Below are positions 24,258 through 33,609 of a stretch of DNA of 64,000 bases, piece after piece. A model generated the notes under the pieces. That model did no database searches, was not told where the DNA came from, and saw only the letters and a program-made list of their open reading frames with translations. The translations under genes were made by a program, and so were the position numbers. The number at the start of each line of letters is the position of its first letter. Within the stretch, counting starts at the first letter, position 1. This DNA comes from Petrosia ficiformis (Eukaryota; Porifera; Demospongiae; Haplosclerida; Petrosiidae): assembly GCA_947044365.1 (NCBI GenBank), contig OX345653.1, positions 885,001 to 949,000 on the forward strand. The letters run 5' to 3'.

Positions 24258-24417
24258 CTTATTCTATATACAATGGCCACTTACTTAGCAAACGAGTTCT
24301 AAGCATCATAATATCATCAAGACCATCTTGCAGTTTTTTGGAACTATTTTCAGCTGTATTTTGTAGTTTATGAACAACTTTTTGAAGCTCTTTTTCAACT
24401 GACACACAAGCCTCCAT
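16388..24417 (-). CDS. RMND5: RMND5-type subunit of the CTLH/GID E3 ubiquitin ligase
   Basis: Nine exons join in phase to give 388 residues, against about 391 in human RMND5A: 24417-24285, 24161-24019, 22286-22152, 21773-21673, 20452-20292, 18172-18058, 17804-17572, 17010-16929, 16451-16388. The N-terminal helices hold EHKDIHASISKYGRVIDK. Residues about 150-225 are the LisH/CTLH-type helical region, with REQLEHHNSDLEFKLRRR. The C-terminal 60 residues are the atypical RING of this family, with FTCPIL, SCGHAISRDAM and LKCPYCP. RMND5 pairs with MAEA as the catalytic RING heterodimer of the CTLH complex, which ubiquitinates metabolic and cell-cycle targets. Intron 2 carries three tRNA-like genes, intron 5 carries old tandem repeats, and intron 6 (17805-18057) carries a TA-targeted MITE. 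The identification is secure from colinear similarity. Confidence 0.96.
16726..16812. repeat. Perfect inverted repeat in RMND5 intron 8
   Basis: Arms AATGAAATTTGGTATC (16740-16755) and GATACCAAATTTCATT (16783-16798) are exact reverse complements with a 27-nt loop. Outer TTGTACA/TGTACAA ends extend the symmetry. Related half-copies occur near 22390-22450 and 44870-44910, so it is a small dispersed palindromic element. Confidence 0.85.
17380..17555. mobile_element. MITE-like dispersed repeat, family D, copy 2
   Basis: Contains TTGAGTTACAGTATAATCATG and TTAACCTTATGACATTAAA, shared with the other family D copies. It lies in an RMND5 intron. Confidence 0.7.
17835..18021 (+). mobile_element. Tc1/mariner- or pogo-like MITE, family B, copy 2
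   Basis: The left end is about TAGTATAACCTCTCTATTCA followed by GGACACCC. The right end is GGGTGTCCTC ... TTTCACTG. They form inverted repeats of about 28 bp flanked by TA. The element is inserted in RMND5 intron 6 only 36 bp from an exon. Confidence 0.78.
18295..18425. repeat. Short tandem repeat, TTGTATGATGTTTACAATA
   Basis: Five to six imperfect copies of a unit of about 20-35 bp in RMND5 intron 5. Confidence 0.8.
19020..19620. repeat. Degenerate tandem repeat in RMND5 intron 5
   Basis: At least nine diverged copies share GTGTCTGGATCTCATGAATG and ATGCTCTTTCAATAATGGG. Spacing varies between about 50 and 130 bp. Confidence 0.75.
20125..20225. mobile_element. MITE-like dispersed repeat, family D, partial copy
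   Basis: GAGTTACAGTATAATCATG followed by ATTAAACTATATACTATTAT and TTTTGAGGTCATCC. A matching opposite end (TTATGAACATTTTTCTGAGG) lies at about 19889-19910, so the copy may be split or rearranged. Confidence 0.6.
21355..21600. repeat. ACATGTACATATAC-type microsatellite
   Basis: Self-complementary repeats of TACATG, TATATG and similar hexamers in RMND5 intron 4. Long open frames on both strands result from repeat structure and are not genes. Confidence 0.95.
22686..22758 (-). tRNA. tRNA-like gene, anticodon GGA, copy 1
   Basis: The 73-nt cloverleaf folds fully. The 7-bp acceptor is GCCTTGG with CTGAGGC, the D arm is GCTC/GAGC, the anticodon stem is TCTGT/ACAGA and the T stem is GTGGG/CCCAC. 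Both internal promoters are intact (A box TAGCTCAGTTGG, B box GGTTCGAATCC), and T5 runs follow within about 10 nt. The loop CTGGAGT gives anticodon GGA, nominally serine, yet the variable loop is only 5 nt whereas serine tRNAs have a long variable arm. It is therefore either an odd tRNA with an altered anticodon or a well-preserved SINE/tRNA relic. Confidence 0.65.
22963..23035 (-). tRNA. tRNA-like gene, anticodon GGA, copy 2
   Basis: Apparently identical over 73 nt to the copy at 22686, with the same boxes, stems and downstream T runs. Confidence 0.65.
23241..23313 (-). tRNA. tRNA-like gene, anticodon GGA, copy 3
   Basis: Apparently identical over 73 nt to the copies at 22686 and 22963. It is the last complete member of the array and the closest to the RMND5 promoter. 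Confidence 0.65.
23421..23960. repeat. TGTACATG-rich minisatellite
   Basis: Variable units built from ACACTATGTACATG, AAACATTCATATGTACATG and TATCCATACATG, interrupted by the truncated tRNA-array unit. Confidence 0.9.
23746..23835 (-). pseudogene. Truncated fourth unit of the tRNA-like array
   Basis: Carries the GAAA tract, the CACCTGAGG spacer and only the last 12 or so nt of the tRNA-like gene (GTTGCCTCAGGTG on the plus strand), then breaks into the TGTACATG minisatellite. Confidence 0.85.
24205..24256. repeat. (TA)n microsatellite in RMND5 intron 1
   Basis: About 50 bp of alternating TA. Confidence 0.95.
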
Positions 24418-24436
24418 TTTTTGAATTTGATTCTAT

Positions 24437-24481
24437 GGGCGGGGTCAACCAAATTCTACCCCTCCCTATTTAAGATGGCGG
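24437..24481. promoter_or_regulatory. GC box and YY1-like motif upstream of RMND5
   Basis: GGGCGGGG (24437-24444) and AAGATGGCGG (24472-24481, the YY1 core) lie 20-64 bp upstream of the RMND5 start codon. Both are typical of housekeeping promoters. Motif presence is observed; use is inferred. Confidence 0.45.
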
Positions 24482-24685
24482 AGAGCCTAGGTACGAGGTT
24501 AACCATTACCTACCTCCCTACCTCCCTCCCTTCAACTTAATAATGATTATATTGAGTAACTTCTGAGTAGTTATATATAGGTACAAACACAATGTCAAAC
24601 ATGTGGTAATAAATTGAGGGACAAAATGTAGGTTGTATATGCAAAGTTGGTATTAAACAAAATATGTATATATATAAGTACAAAA

Positions 24686-25051
24686 TTAATTTTTTGTGAA
24701 TAATGGTTCTCTCGGATCAGTATCAATGTCTTTCTCATTTTCATTTTGGAATAATTTGTGAGCAATTTCACGGCTATCCACAACTTTTCCTTTCATATCA
24801 CGCATTGGTGTCCTCTGAATAGCTTCATTAGGTGAACGAGGATCAGAAGCATTCTTCATTATATCCAGATTACTATACATATATTTATCATTGGAACCAT
24901 ATTTAGGAGAGAATCGGATCGGTGTACGATTTATTTTTTGTGATGGAGATCTAGGATCGATATTGTTTGCAGACTGCAGTCTACTCTCAATTCTTCCTCT
25001 CTCTTCTGTCTCCACTCTTTGATTATCCAGGTTGCTGTATGTCTGACCCAT
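24686..25051 (-). CDS. CDCA3: CDCA3 (Tome-1)-like cell-cycle protein
   Basis: This single-exon protein of 121 residues has two full copies of the CDCA3 signature, DPRSPSQKINRTPI and DPRSPNEAIQRTPM, and a C-terminal half-copy DPREPLF. The start MGQTYS fits an N-myristoylation signal (Gly2, Ser6), as in vertebrate CDCA3 (MGSAKS). Vertebrate CDCA3 is an F-box-like adaptor that promotes mitotic entry by triggering Wee1 destruction. This protein is about half its length, and I see no KEN box, so only the repeat module is clearly shared. Its start codon lies 169 bp from the divergent TTLL10-like start and its stop 268 bp from the RMND5 start. Identification rests on the short motifs. Confidence 0.75.
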   Translation of the reverse strand: MGQTYSNLDNQRVETEERGRIESRLQSANNIDPRSPSQKINRTPIRFSPKYGSNDKYMYSNLDIMKNASDPRSPNEAIQRTPMRDMKGKVVDSREIAHKLFQNENEKDIDTDPREPLFTKN

Positions 25052-25127
25052 TTTATCCGCTTTTTAAAATTTGAATCTCGCTCTTCGGAGTATTCGCGGG
25101 TAATTAGCACAAAAACACTTAATTAAA

Positions 25128-25141
25128 ATCTCCATGGTAAC
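25128..25141 (+). promoter_or_regulatory. RFX X-box-like motif between CDCA3-like and TTLL10-like genes
   Basis: ATCTCCATGGTAAC fits the X-box pattern GTHNYYATRRNAAC at 13 of 14 positions (first base differs). It lies 79 bp upstream of the TTLL10-like start. RFX sites mark ciliary genes, and TTLL-family ligases modify ciliary tubulin. Confidence 0.5.
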
Positions 25142-25220
25142 ACTGAACTAATAAACATTTTTACACCTATGGGAACACACATATCTGCATTATACAGCGG
25201 GAACACACACATATACAGCA

Positions 25221-25369
25221 ATGTCCTCCCTTTCGTACACAATCTCAGGAGATAAAGAAGAAGGAAGGGACAACAAACAGCAATGCTCCAACTTGCAAGA
25301 AGCATTTTTGCAATTTCGCAAGAAAAAGCAGGTACATAAAAATCCATGCTAAAATTTAAAGAATATTAC

Positions 25370-25413
<44 letters not shown>

Positions 25414-28400
25414 TACTATCTCTCATTTTAGCAACAGTTTAAAGTACAACAAAAAATTGAAAATTCAAAAAGAAAACAAACAGATCTAAACCATGCAGCA
25501 AACCTTAGAAAGAAGTTTCTTGATGCAGTTCTCTCTTACGTAGGAGTACCATATGCAAAGAAGTACCATCCTCCAGAGTGTAAGACTATATTTCCACAAA
25601 TTTACAATCCCAAATAAAGCTAATCCTTTACAACTATACATCCTGAATCCATACAGCAATAGCTATGCATAGATACATACATAATCTCATAGTCAATAGA
25701 TACTCATTTATATAATCTCCTATAGTCATAGATATGTAATCTTCTACATACATAATTTCATATAACCATAGATATGTATGTAATCCTCCATAATAGTATA
25801 TAATTTCCTGTAGCCATAGATATGTAATCCTCTACAGCAACTGTACAACTAACTCCACAGCTTATATTCAATGTTTTATATAATTACAGCACCTACTCAT
25901 CATGCTCCATTGTTTTTGGACTGTTGTGGATTAGTGAGACAAGTGCTACGTGATCTGAAAGAGGATTTTGGGTTTCTAATTGGACCTTGGAATCAAGCAT
26001 ATATGGTTGGTATGAGTGAATCGAGTTAGATATATAAATTAGTTCAATTCATTGCTAGTATGACACTTTACCTACTACACTTTCTGGGCCAGAGGAAATG
26101 AAACCTGGTGATCTTGTCTTTATTTCTGGTATTTATTTCCATCCAAAATGTAAGCTTCAACATATCTGTAATACTCAAACGTGCATACACTTTACATTGT
26201 CATTCAGCTAAACGACATAGTCACGACATGGTACATGTTGAAGTTTGGTTAGGAGATGAAGAGAAAACAGTAGGAGCAAGATGGCAGCGTGGAGCAGTCC
26301 AGATTCATGACTCCTATAAATTTATCTCACGATCCTATCACAGCATGGAATACCATTTTAAATCTATTGACACCTGGCTGATGGGAGAATGCAAAAGGTA
26401 TATCAACATCTGATAGCTGGTGATAGGTTTATACATTATATATACACCTATACTCATACAGCTTTTGCTCTGAGCACGCTTGGCTTGTTAAAAAGTATAA
26501 TCCAAACAAACGATCGGTGTTTGCAATAGAGCAAGATGAAGATGCTAGTGACAAAGAAGATGATGAACAGGGTGGGTGTGGAGGAGAAGATGATAGAATC
26601 CAGTTCTTAAATTATCAGTTACCTCTTGGTTCGAACGACAAAGACAGCCAATCGGACGGAAGAACAAAAACAGAAGGAACAGAAAATGAGAGTAAGAAGA
26701 GACCAGGCACATCAAAACAACATGGAAAGTCTAAACATGATGGTGTTTCCAGTAAACCACCATCAAAACCAATCACATCACATCACAGTGTATCTCCTGC
26801 CGCTTGTCGCTACTTCCATTCATACATAATACAAGGAAGAAATGGTGCCACATTGTAAGTGAGAATAGAAAATGCTTATATGTAAAATACATATTATGTA
26901 TACACTATAGAGTTGATAGGGTATTGAATGGCTGGGGTTGGCATAAAATAGAAGACAAAAGATCAGTTGCTTTTACATTGAAATGGTCAGAATTAAAGCA
27001 AAATATCGACTTCCACTTGTTCAGACAAGGTGAAAAAATAATCATGGACTTAAAAAATACAGATTAATGTACGTATGTCAGAACTCACTCATGCTGACAG
27101 ATATGTCCATACCTGTCAATCAAGTAATAGCTTTAATCTTCTTGGCAATATGACTATGAAACTGTCATGATGTGATCATTAACTCATTATATAGGAGACC
27201 AGTTAGTCAACCACTTTCCAAACATTTCTCTTCTAACAACAAAAATTGGTTTATTAGAAAGTCTACGTCAGCACAAGAGCAGACTCCTTGTTTTAAAGTA
27301 AGCTACATGCAGATAGCAGACTGGTATAACTATACATACAATTCTAGATTACATGTGAATCAAATCATTCCTGAGACATATAGATTAGATGTTACAGCCG
27401 AGAGGGAAGAGTTTTTTGAGAACTATAAAGGTAAGTTCATTCAGTTAAAACCCCTTTTAGTAAAGGCATTGTAAATTTTGTACTGTTCATCTACAAATTA
27501 CAGTAATAACTATAGATAATCTAAAATGAAATTTCCCAATAATGGGAATTTTTAGTTGGTATAATAAGTCTAATATTGCATCAACTCTATAGTTATAACT
27601 AAGAGTTTGAGAAACTAGTCATACTATAACTAAAATTGATCATTATTGTCATAATAAAAGAACACTATTCGTAGTAGAGGTTTCTTGAACTTAATAGTAA
27701 CACAATAAATTTTAAATGAATGTCTTGGCCTGAGGGCCTTCTTCAGCCTTGAGCTAAAACGTTCTTTTAAAGAAAAAAAATTACTTTGTTACTATGAATA
27801 TTGAAAACACAGTATGGAACCATTATGGAATATACAATACTACAGTATTAATTGTTCTACATATCTGTTCTATTCTTCCTTCTCTTTTCAGAGGAAGAAC
27901 AGTGGATATGCAAACCTACAGGAGCAAATCAAGGCAAAGGAATATTTCTCGTTGTCAATCTCCAACAATTGAGAGATAAACTTGCATCTGATGAGCAGAG
28001 TTGTCCCGTATCTCGTCGTCCAACTCCAAGGATAGTTCAGAGGTATAATTATCATACATACAATGAAATGGTCAGAATGTATATACTAATTTGTAATAAT
28101 TAGCTTCAATTGTTTATAAGTATAAGCTTAATTTATGGCTGCTAAATTCTCTGTAGATACATTTCACAACCTCTGCTTTTGGAAGGACGAAAATTTGACA
28201 TTAGAGTGTACATGTTACTAATAGCAGCAGAGAAAGATCAAATTCTAGCCTTTTATCATCATGGCTATATACGCTTATCTTGTCTATCCTATGATTCATG
28301 TAGTCCTGATATGATTGTACACTTGACAAACCAGTTCGTCCAGAAAAAACATCCAAGTTATGAAGATGTCAAAGAGGACACTGTAAGATATTTAAAAGCT

Positions 28401-30129
28401 TGTTTATAATGGATAGATGGATTAATGGATAAATGATGAATGGATTAATATATTGATGGGTTAATGGATGAGTGCATAGATGAATTAATGGATTAATGAT
28501 CAATAGGTAGATGGAATAATGGATGAATGAATAGATCGATCACTCTATTATGTTACACAGGTATGGGATTTTAACAAGTTTCAGAGCTATCTCAGTGAAC
28601 ATGAAGGACTACCTCTTGATTGGGTCAGCACAACACTAACCGTGAGTGAACAAAAAGTCACATGACTAGTAACATGAGTAGTCACATGACTTGAGTAGAT
28701 AATGTAATGTAACTACATCATCATCAAAACAGCATTTCAGGATAAAAACCAACAAGTAGAAATATAATTAAATATAATTATAATTATAATTATAGGGCAT
28801 AAAATTATAATTCCCAGAAAGCCAGTGGAAGAAAAAATTTAAAATTGTCTCCTTCAGGTAGCGTAATATTTAATAGCAGGAACACTAAAAGGATTGTAGA
28901 ATTTATCGTGTTTACTAATAATAACTAATAATTTATTATATTCACTATAGAGTCAGATAAAACGTATAATGCTTGGTTGTCATCATAGTGTGGCTCATAA
29001 ACTGGAACATAAAATGGGATACTTTGAACTACTAGGATTTGATTTTATGTTGGATTCAACACATCATGTAAGTAGTCTACAAGTAATAGTTATAACACAC
29101 TTTACTGTGATTATATGTGTTAATGTACCACTACTGGTCATGACAAAGGGCAGGTCTATAAAGGTTGAGTTTACATAATGCACGAGCCAAAGGCGAGTGC
29201 GTTATGTAAATGAGACTTTTATTGACTGCCCAAGTGGATTGACTGTTTTTGTATGTCAAATATAAATCTGGAAATGTGTAAATGAATATTTGAGTGGATA
29301 CACATTAATGGATAGATGGATTAATTGATAGTTGTTAGATGGATTAATTGATAGATGGATTAATGGATGAACGGATAGATGGATGAATGGATGTTTCACT
29401 TCATTTTTCTGTAAATCTTTTGATTGTAGTTCACTCTATATACTGCAGGTTTGGCTTATCGAAGTGAATATAAATCCAGCTATGCAGACCAACTGTGATA
29501 CCCTCAAACAGATTTTACCTGGTCTTATTGAAGAGACTTTAGGTAAGAGTATGACAGACATTTTATCACTTGTACAAAGTGGCTACTTGCGATTGTCAGG
29601 CAATTGGACAGATATTGTCCAGCTATTTCCATACATTCTAGACAGTCACTATCAGGTTGTGGTTTTGTATTTATAATATACAACCAAAGTATTGCACATT
29701 CTGCCAGAAATATGGCCTGCCACTAGCTTGTATGTATTTAAATGTTAAACCTCGATTTATTCATTACAAAATGAAAAGTCCATTGAACTTGGGAGGTTTA
29801 CGTACTATTGAAATACACCTTTGTCATGACCAGTAGTGTGGAATGCAGCAGCCAGTAATGTTAAGACATTGAATCTATTGAGTGTCCGCTTCATATAAAA
29901 CTGAACTATGTTCTAAGTATATGGGAAGCAGTCAAAATGTATGGCATTTGGCATAATATTTCCACACCCCTGGTCACACAAATGTGACGTAATTTATATA
30001 CCTGGGGTTGATGTAAGATGGATCTTATATTTAGGAATGTCGGTGGAAGTTTGGAGCAAGAGCAGAAGAAGCAAACCAATATTCCCAATTGAAGCACAGA
30101 AGTCATTTGTAACTGTATTTCCTGCATAA
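25221..30129 (+). CDS. TTLL10: TTLL10-like tubulin ligase with an N-terminal NlpC/P60-like domain
   Basis: Fifteen exons join in phase to give 705 residues: 25221-25331, 25432-25579, 25890-26005, 26059-26149, 26208-26397, 26462-26854, 26911-27029, 27195-27297, 27348-27430, 27892-28042, 28157-28382, 28561-28641, 28951-29067, 29449-29542, 30035-30129. Residues about 85-175 look like an NlpC/P60 cysteine-peptidase fold, with LDCCGLVRQVL (candidate Cys98), MKPGDLVFIS and MVHVEVWLG (candidate His165). A charged linker follows. The TTL domain occupies about residues 350-700, with WICKPTGANQGKG, KFDIRVYML and the metal-binding EVNINPA (Glu648, Asn650), so the ATP-grasp ligase looks intact. TTLL10 is a polyglycylase of tubulin and other proteins in many animals. 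The divergent promoter with an X-box-like motif fits ciliary expression. TTLL10 is the closest match, but another TTLL paralogue cannot be excluded. Confidence 0.9.
25373..25411. repeat. (TA)n microsatellite
   Basis: Alternating TA in intron 1 of the TTLL10-like gene, ending about 20 bp before the acceptor. Confidence 0.95.
27500..27665. mobile_element. Dispersed AACTAAAA-rich repeat, family C
   Basis: Shares GTTTGAGAAACTAGTCATAC and CATTATTGTCA with other family C copies. It lies in intron 9 of the TTLL10-like gene. Confidence 0.65.
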
Positions 30130-30470
30130 GGACTTCATCCATAAGTATGCAATATTTATATTCAATTCCCTTATTTAATTTACACCTAAATTCAATTCCC
30201 GAAAATTTATTTATAAATAATTTATTAATATTTTCAGCTTATAAAAATATAATTGTTTCTATTAAAGTACTCACTTTTTTAATTAATGATTTATTAAAAT
30301 AAAGATCTTCATACAAAACATAATAATTATGATAGACAGTTTCTTGACATGAATAATGGTGGAATTAGGGATACAACAATAAAACATTCAATAATAATGA
30401 TTTTAAAAACTAATTTCAAACCAATTCCTTTAAGATTCACTGGTATAGGAATCAGTCCAGTGGTAATGAC

Positions 30471-33400
30471 TTATGATTCCCAAGATATACTGAATACTTC
30501 AATGGCTGCACATTTGAAGTCAGTGATATTATTTCCTGTTAGAGGAGGATTAGAATATGATGAACAAGTTGCTGTACTTCCTCTATCGAGGTCTCCATCA
30601 AGCCACAGACCAAACTGACTGTTAAAAGAAAGGACTTGAAATAAAATTAATAGTGAGAATCAACAACAGGAAAAAAAAAAGCAAGGCGGAAATTGCTGAA
30701 TTGCCGAATTGCCGAATTCCCGTGATGATATGGTCTACAAACTAAGGTTTTGTTGTCATAGGTATGTTCACACTACTTGTCTTGACTTGTGTATGCTTCT
30801 TTTGGTAATACCTCAAACACTAGAATTTTACAAATACTGTTGCTATCTTGTTACGGAAAGATGTCAGATTTCCTGACAGAATACATTGGTCATGGCTTCA
30901 TTGGCAAATGTTATACTAACCACCGAGGTTTATCGATAGAGCTACACCATCATCACATTCACTCATTCTCTTCCCATCAGATAAACACATCCACTCACCC
31001 TTCTCCTGACCCCACTATCACATCCACTCATCCCCTCCAGACCCCACTCACTCATCCCACTCACCCTCCTCCTGACCCCACTATCACATCCACTCATTCC
31101 CTCCCGACCCCACTTACCCACCCTCCTCCTGACCCCACTATCACATCCACTCATCTCCTCCCGACCCCACTCACTCATCCCCTCCCGACCCCACTCACTC
31201 ACCCTCCTCCTGACCCCACTATAAGTTCTTCATCATTTGCTCGCAGAATCAGATCAGATTCTGCTGTCCAATAATAACATCGTGAATTTGGTTTTAAGGT
31301 GAATAGGAAAGTCTCTCCAGAACCAAAGAATGTATTGTTATGTCTGTCTTTTAGATCACCGATCACAACAGCTCCAAATACCTGGAAGATGGACAGACGA
31401 AACAAAAAAAAAGGACAAATGGACGAGTGGAACAGATAGATAGATATATGGATTGGATATAATTATGGAAACAATTTGATGATGAATAGTAGGACTTACT
31501 GAATGATCTCGTGATCTAATTACCAAGATTAAAAGTTCAGATAATTCACATTTGCGATACAAGGTACGCAGACTATAAAGAAAATAGACAATGAAAACTT
31601 AAACCTTGTAAATGACATACGTACTTATAGCCATGTTTAGAAGCTTGAAAAATACAATTTAAATAATCTCCCTGAGCCCAATCAGGTAGCCAATTACCGA
31701 TAGTTTGACAGTCATCTGGACTCAGAATTTCAGAAGTTGGATCCACCTTGATTTTACTACATGTGGGCTTCTTCTCTTCTCCATTTGTCTGCATAAACAT
31801 TTGGTCTGACATATGGAGCTCCTGCTTATCAACCATTTCTTCAGCTATCGAACAATTTTGTAGCCATGTTTTAAAAAGAGAGTCCCATGAAAAACGAGGT
31901 AAATTAAGAGCTTGTTGAATCCAATCACTTCTCTGTTCCAATGTCAGAGTAGATAAAAAGTGAGGAATAAGTTCAGAGGGAGACAGGTCACCTGAAGAGT
32001 TGAGGGATACCTGAATTATTAAATATTGAGTGGGGATATCTAAAATCTGTTCTCATTCATGATGACCTCAAGATTATGATGTGATGATGTTATACGTAGT
32101 GTATAGTTTGATGTCATAAGGTTAATACATGATTATACTGTAACTCAATAATGAAGCAATAGATTGAAACATTACATACTCAAAAAAGAGTGGGAAGGAT
32201 AATTATGTGAAAATGGTAGAGGTAAAAAGATTGTTGGTCATTCTAAACTAAAGTTATGAACATGTTTTTGAAGTCACAGTGAACATGAATGACCTTTAAT
32301 AAAATCCACGACATACATCGGTATATTCTAGTACATGTATATCACAAATCACTTATATTCTGCATGTACAAACTGCTACGAGATGCAGTAAGGATATTAA
32401 GTGTATTACTGTTGCCTTCTTCAAGTGTTACACCTTAATTGTGATAAAATACACAGATGTACAACTTCTCATTAAACAGATAATATAGTGGTTAGTTATA
32501 ACATATATGTACATACTACAACTAATCATCGTTAAACTTCCACTGCACAGACAACACACATGCGTTAGTCATCGTGTACTACATATATACATGATATGAA
32601 CAAATGAATGACTTCCACTACAAAGATGTCATATACATTAGTCATGGTGTATATTTAATATATTATATATGTACATCATGACTAATGTATGTCACATCTG
32701 TGCAGTGGAAGCACAGATGTTACATACATTAGTCATGATGTACATATATAATATTAACTGTATAGATGTCAATTACATCAGTCATGATGTGTTCTGGTCA
32801 GGATATTTAGAGTGGTGGTTGGATTCTACATGGCATTTAGTGCTGTTTATCTAGTTTATACTTAATTCTGTCTCAATAGCCTATATATATTATTATCTGA
32901 GAGGTGGTTAATTCATCTGAATGGTGGTTAATTCATGCTGAGTGGTGATTATTCTCAACCAGTGCTGACCAGTGTGGGCAGAACACTGCATATAAGATAT
33001 TAACAAACTCCACTGTACAGATGTTACATACACTAGTCATGATGTACATAATTATACATTTGTAAGACATGAATAAATCAGTAACTTCTATTCTACAACA
33101 TGCAATTCTAACGTCAAATAAATTGACTCCTTTATACCTGTTCTGTCAGCATCTAACATTGTACTATTGTGATACAATTTAATTGCTGATAAAGCTAGAC
33201 GATAAAATATCTTTGGTCCTTCAACTAAGTACAGATCCATGATACGAACCTGGAACAGAAATCGAATATGATATAATAATTATGTCTAGTTGGAAGAACT
33301 AACAGCAATCCAAAACGGTTGATTGATGAATGGCCAGCGATACCAATGAGTCAGTACTTTCATTAGAAATAGATTCTCACCCATTCCTATTGGTTTAAGA

Positions 33401-33554
33401 GTGGTAAGATCTACTCCTCGCTAGATAGAACAATACATAACATGTATATACATAGTTAAATAATATATACATACATACATACATACATACATGTATACAT
33501 AATATTACATACATATATACATACATATATATACATACATACATACATATATAG

Positions 33555-33609
<55 letters not shown>

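Noticed and set aside
27061..27474. Alternative frame through TTLL10-like exons 8 and 9 (RRPVSQPLSK...)
   Set aside because: The correct frame gives DQLVNHFP and LTTKIGLLESL, matching TTLL proteins. A 50-nt intron (27298-27347) restores phase.
30789..31274. Pro/Thr/His-rich 161-codon plus-strand frame
   Set aside because: It is a translation of the donor-containing minisatellite and the antisense of a TBC1D24 exon.
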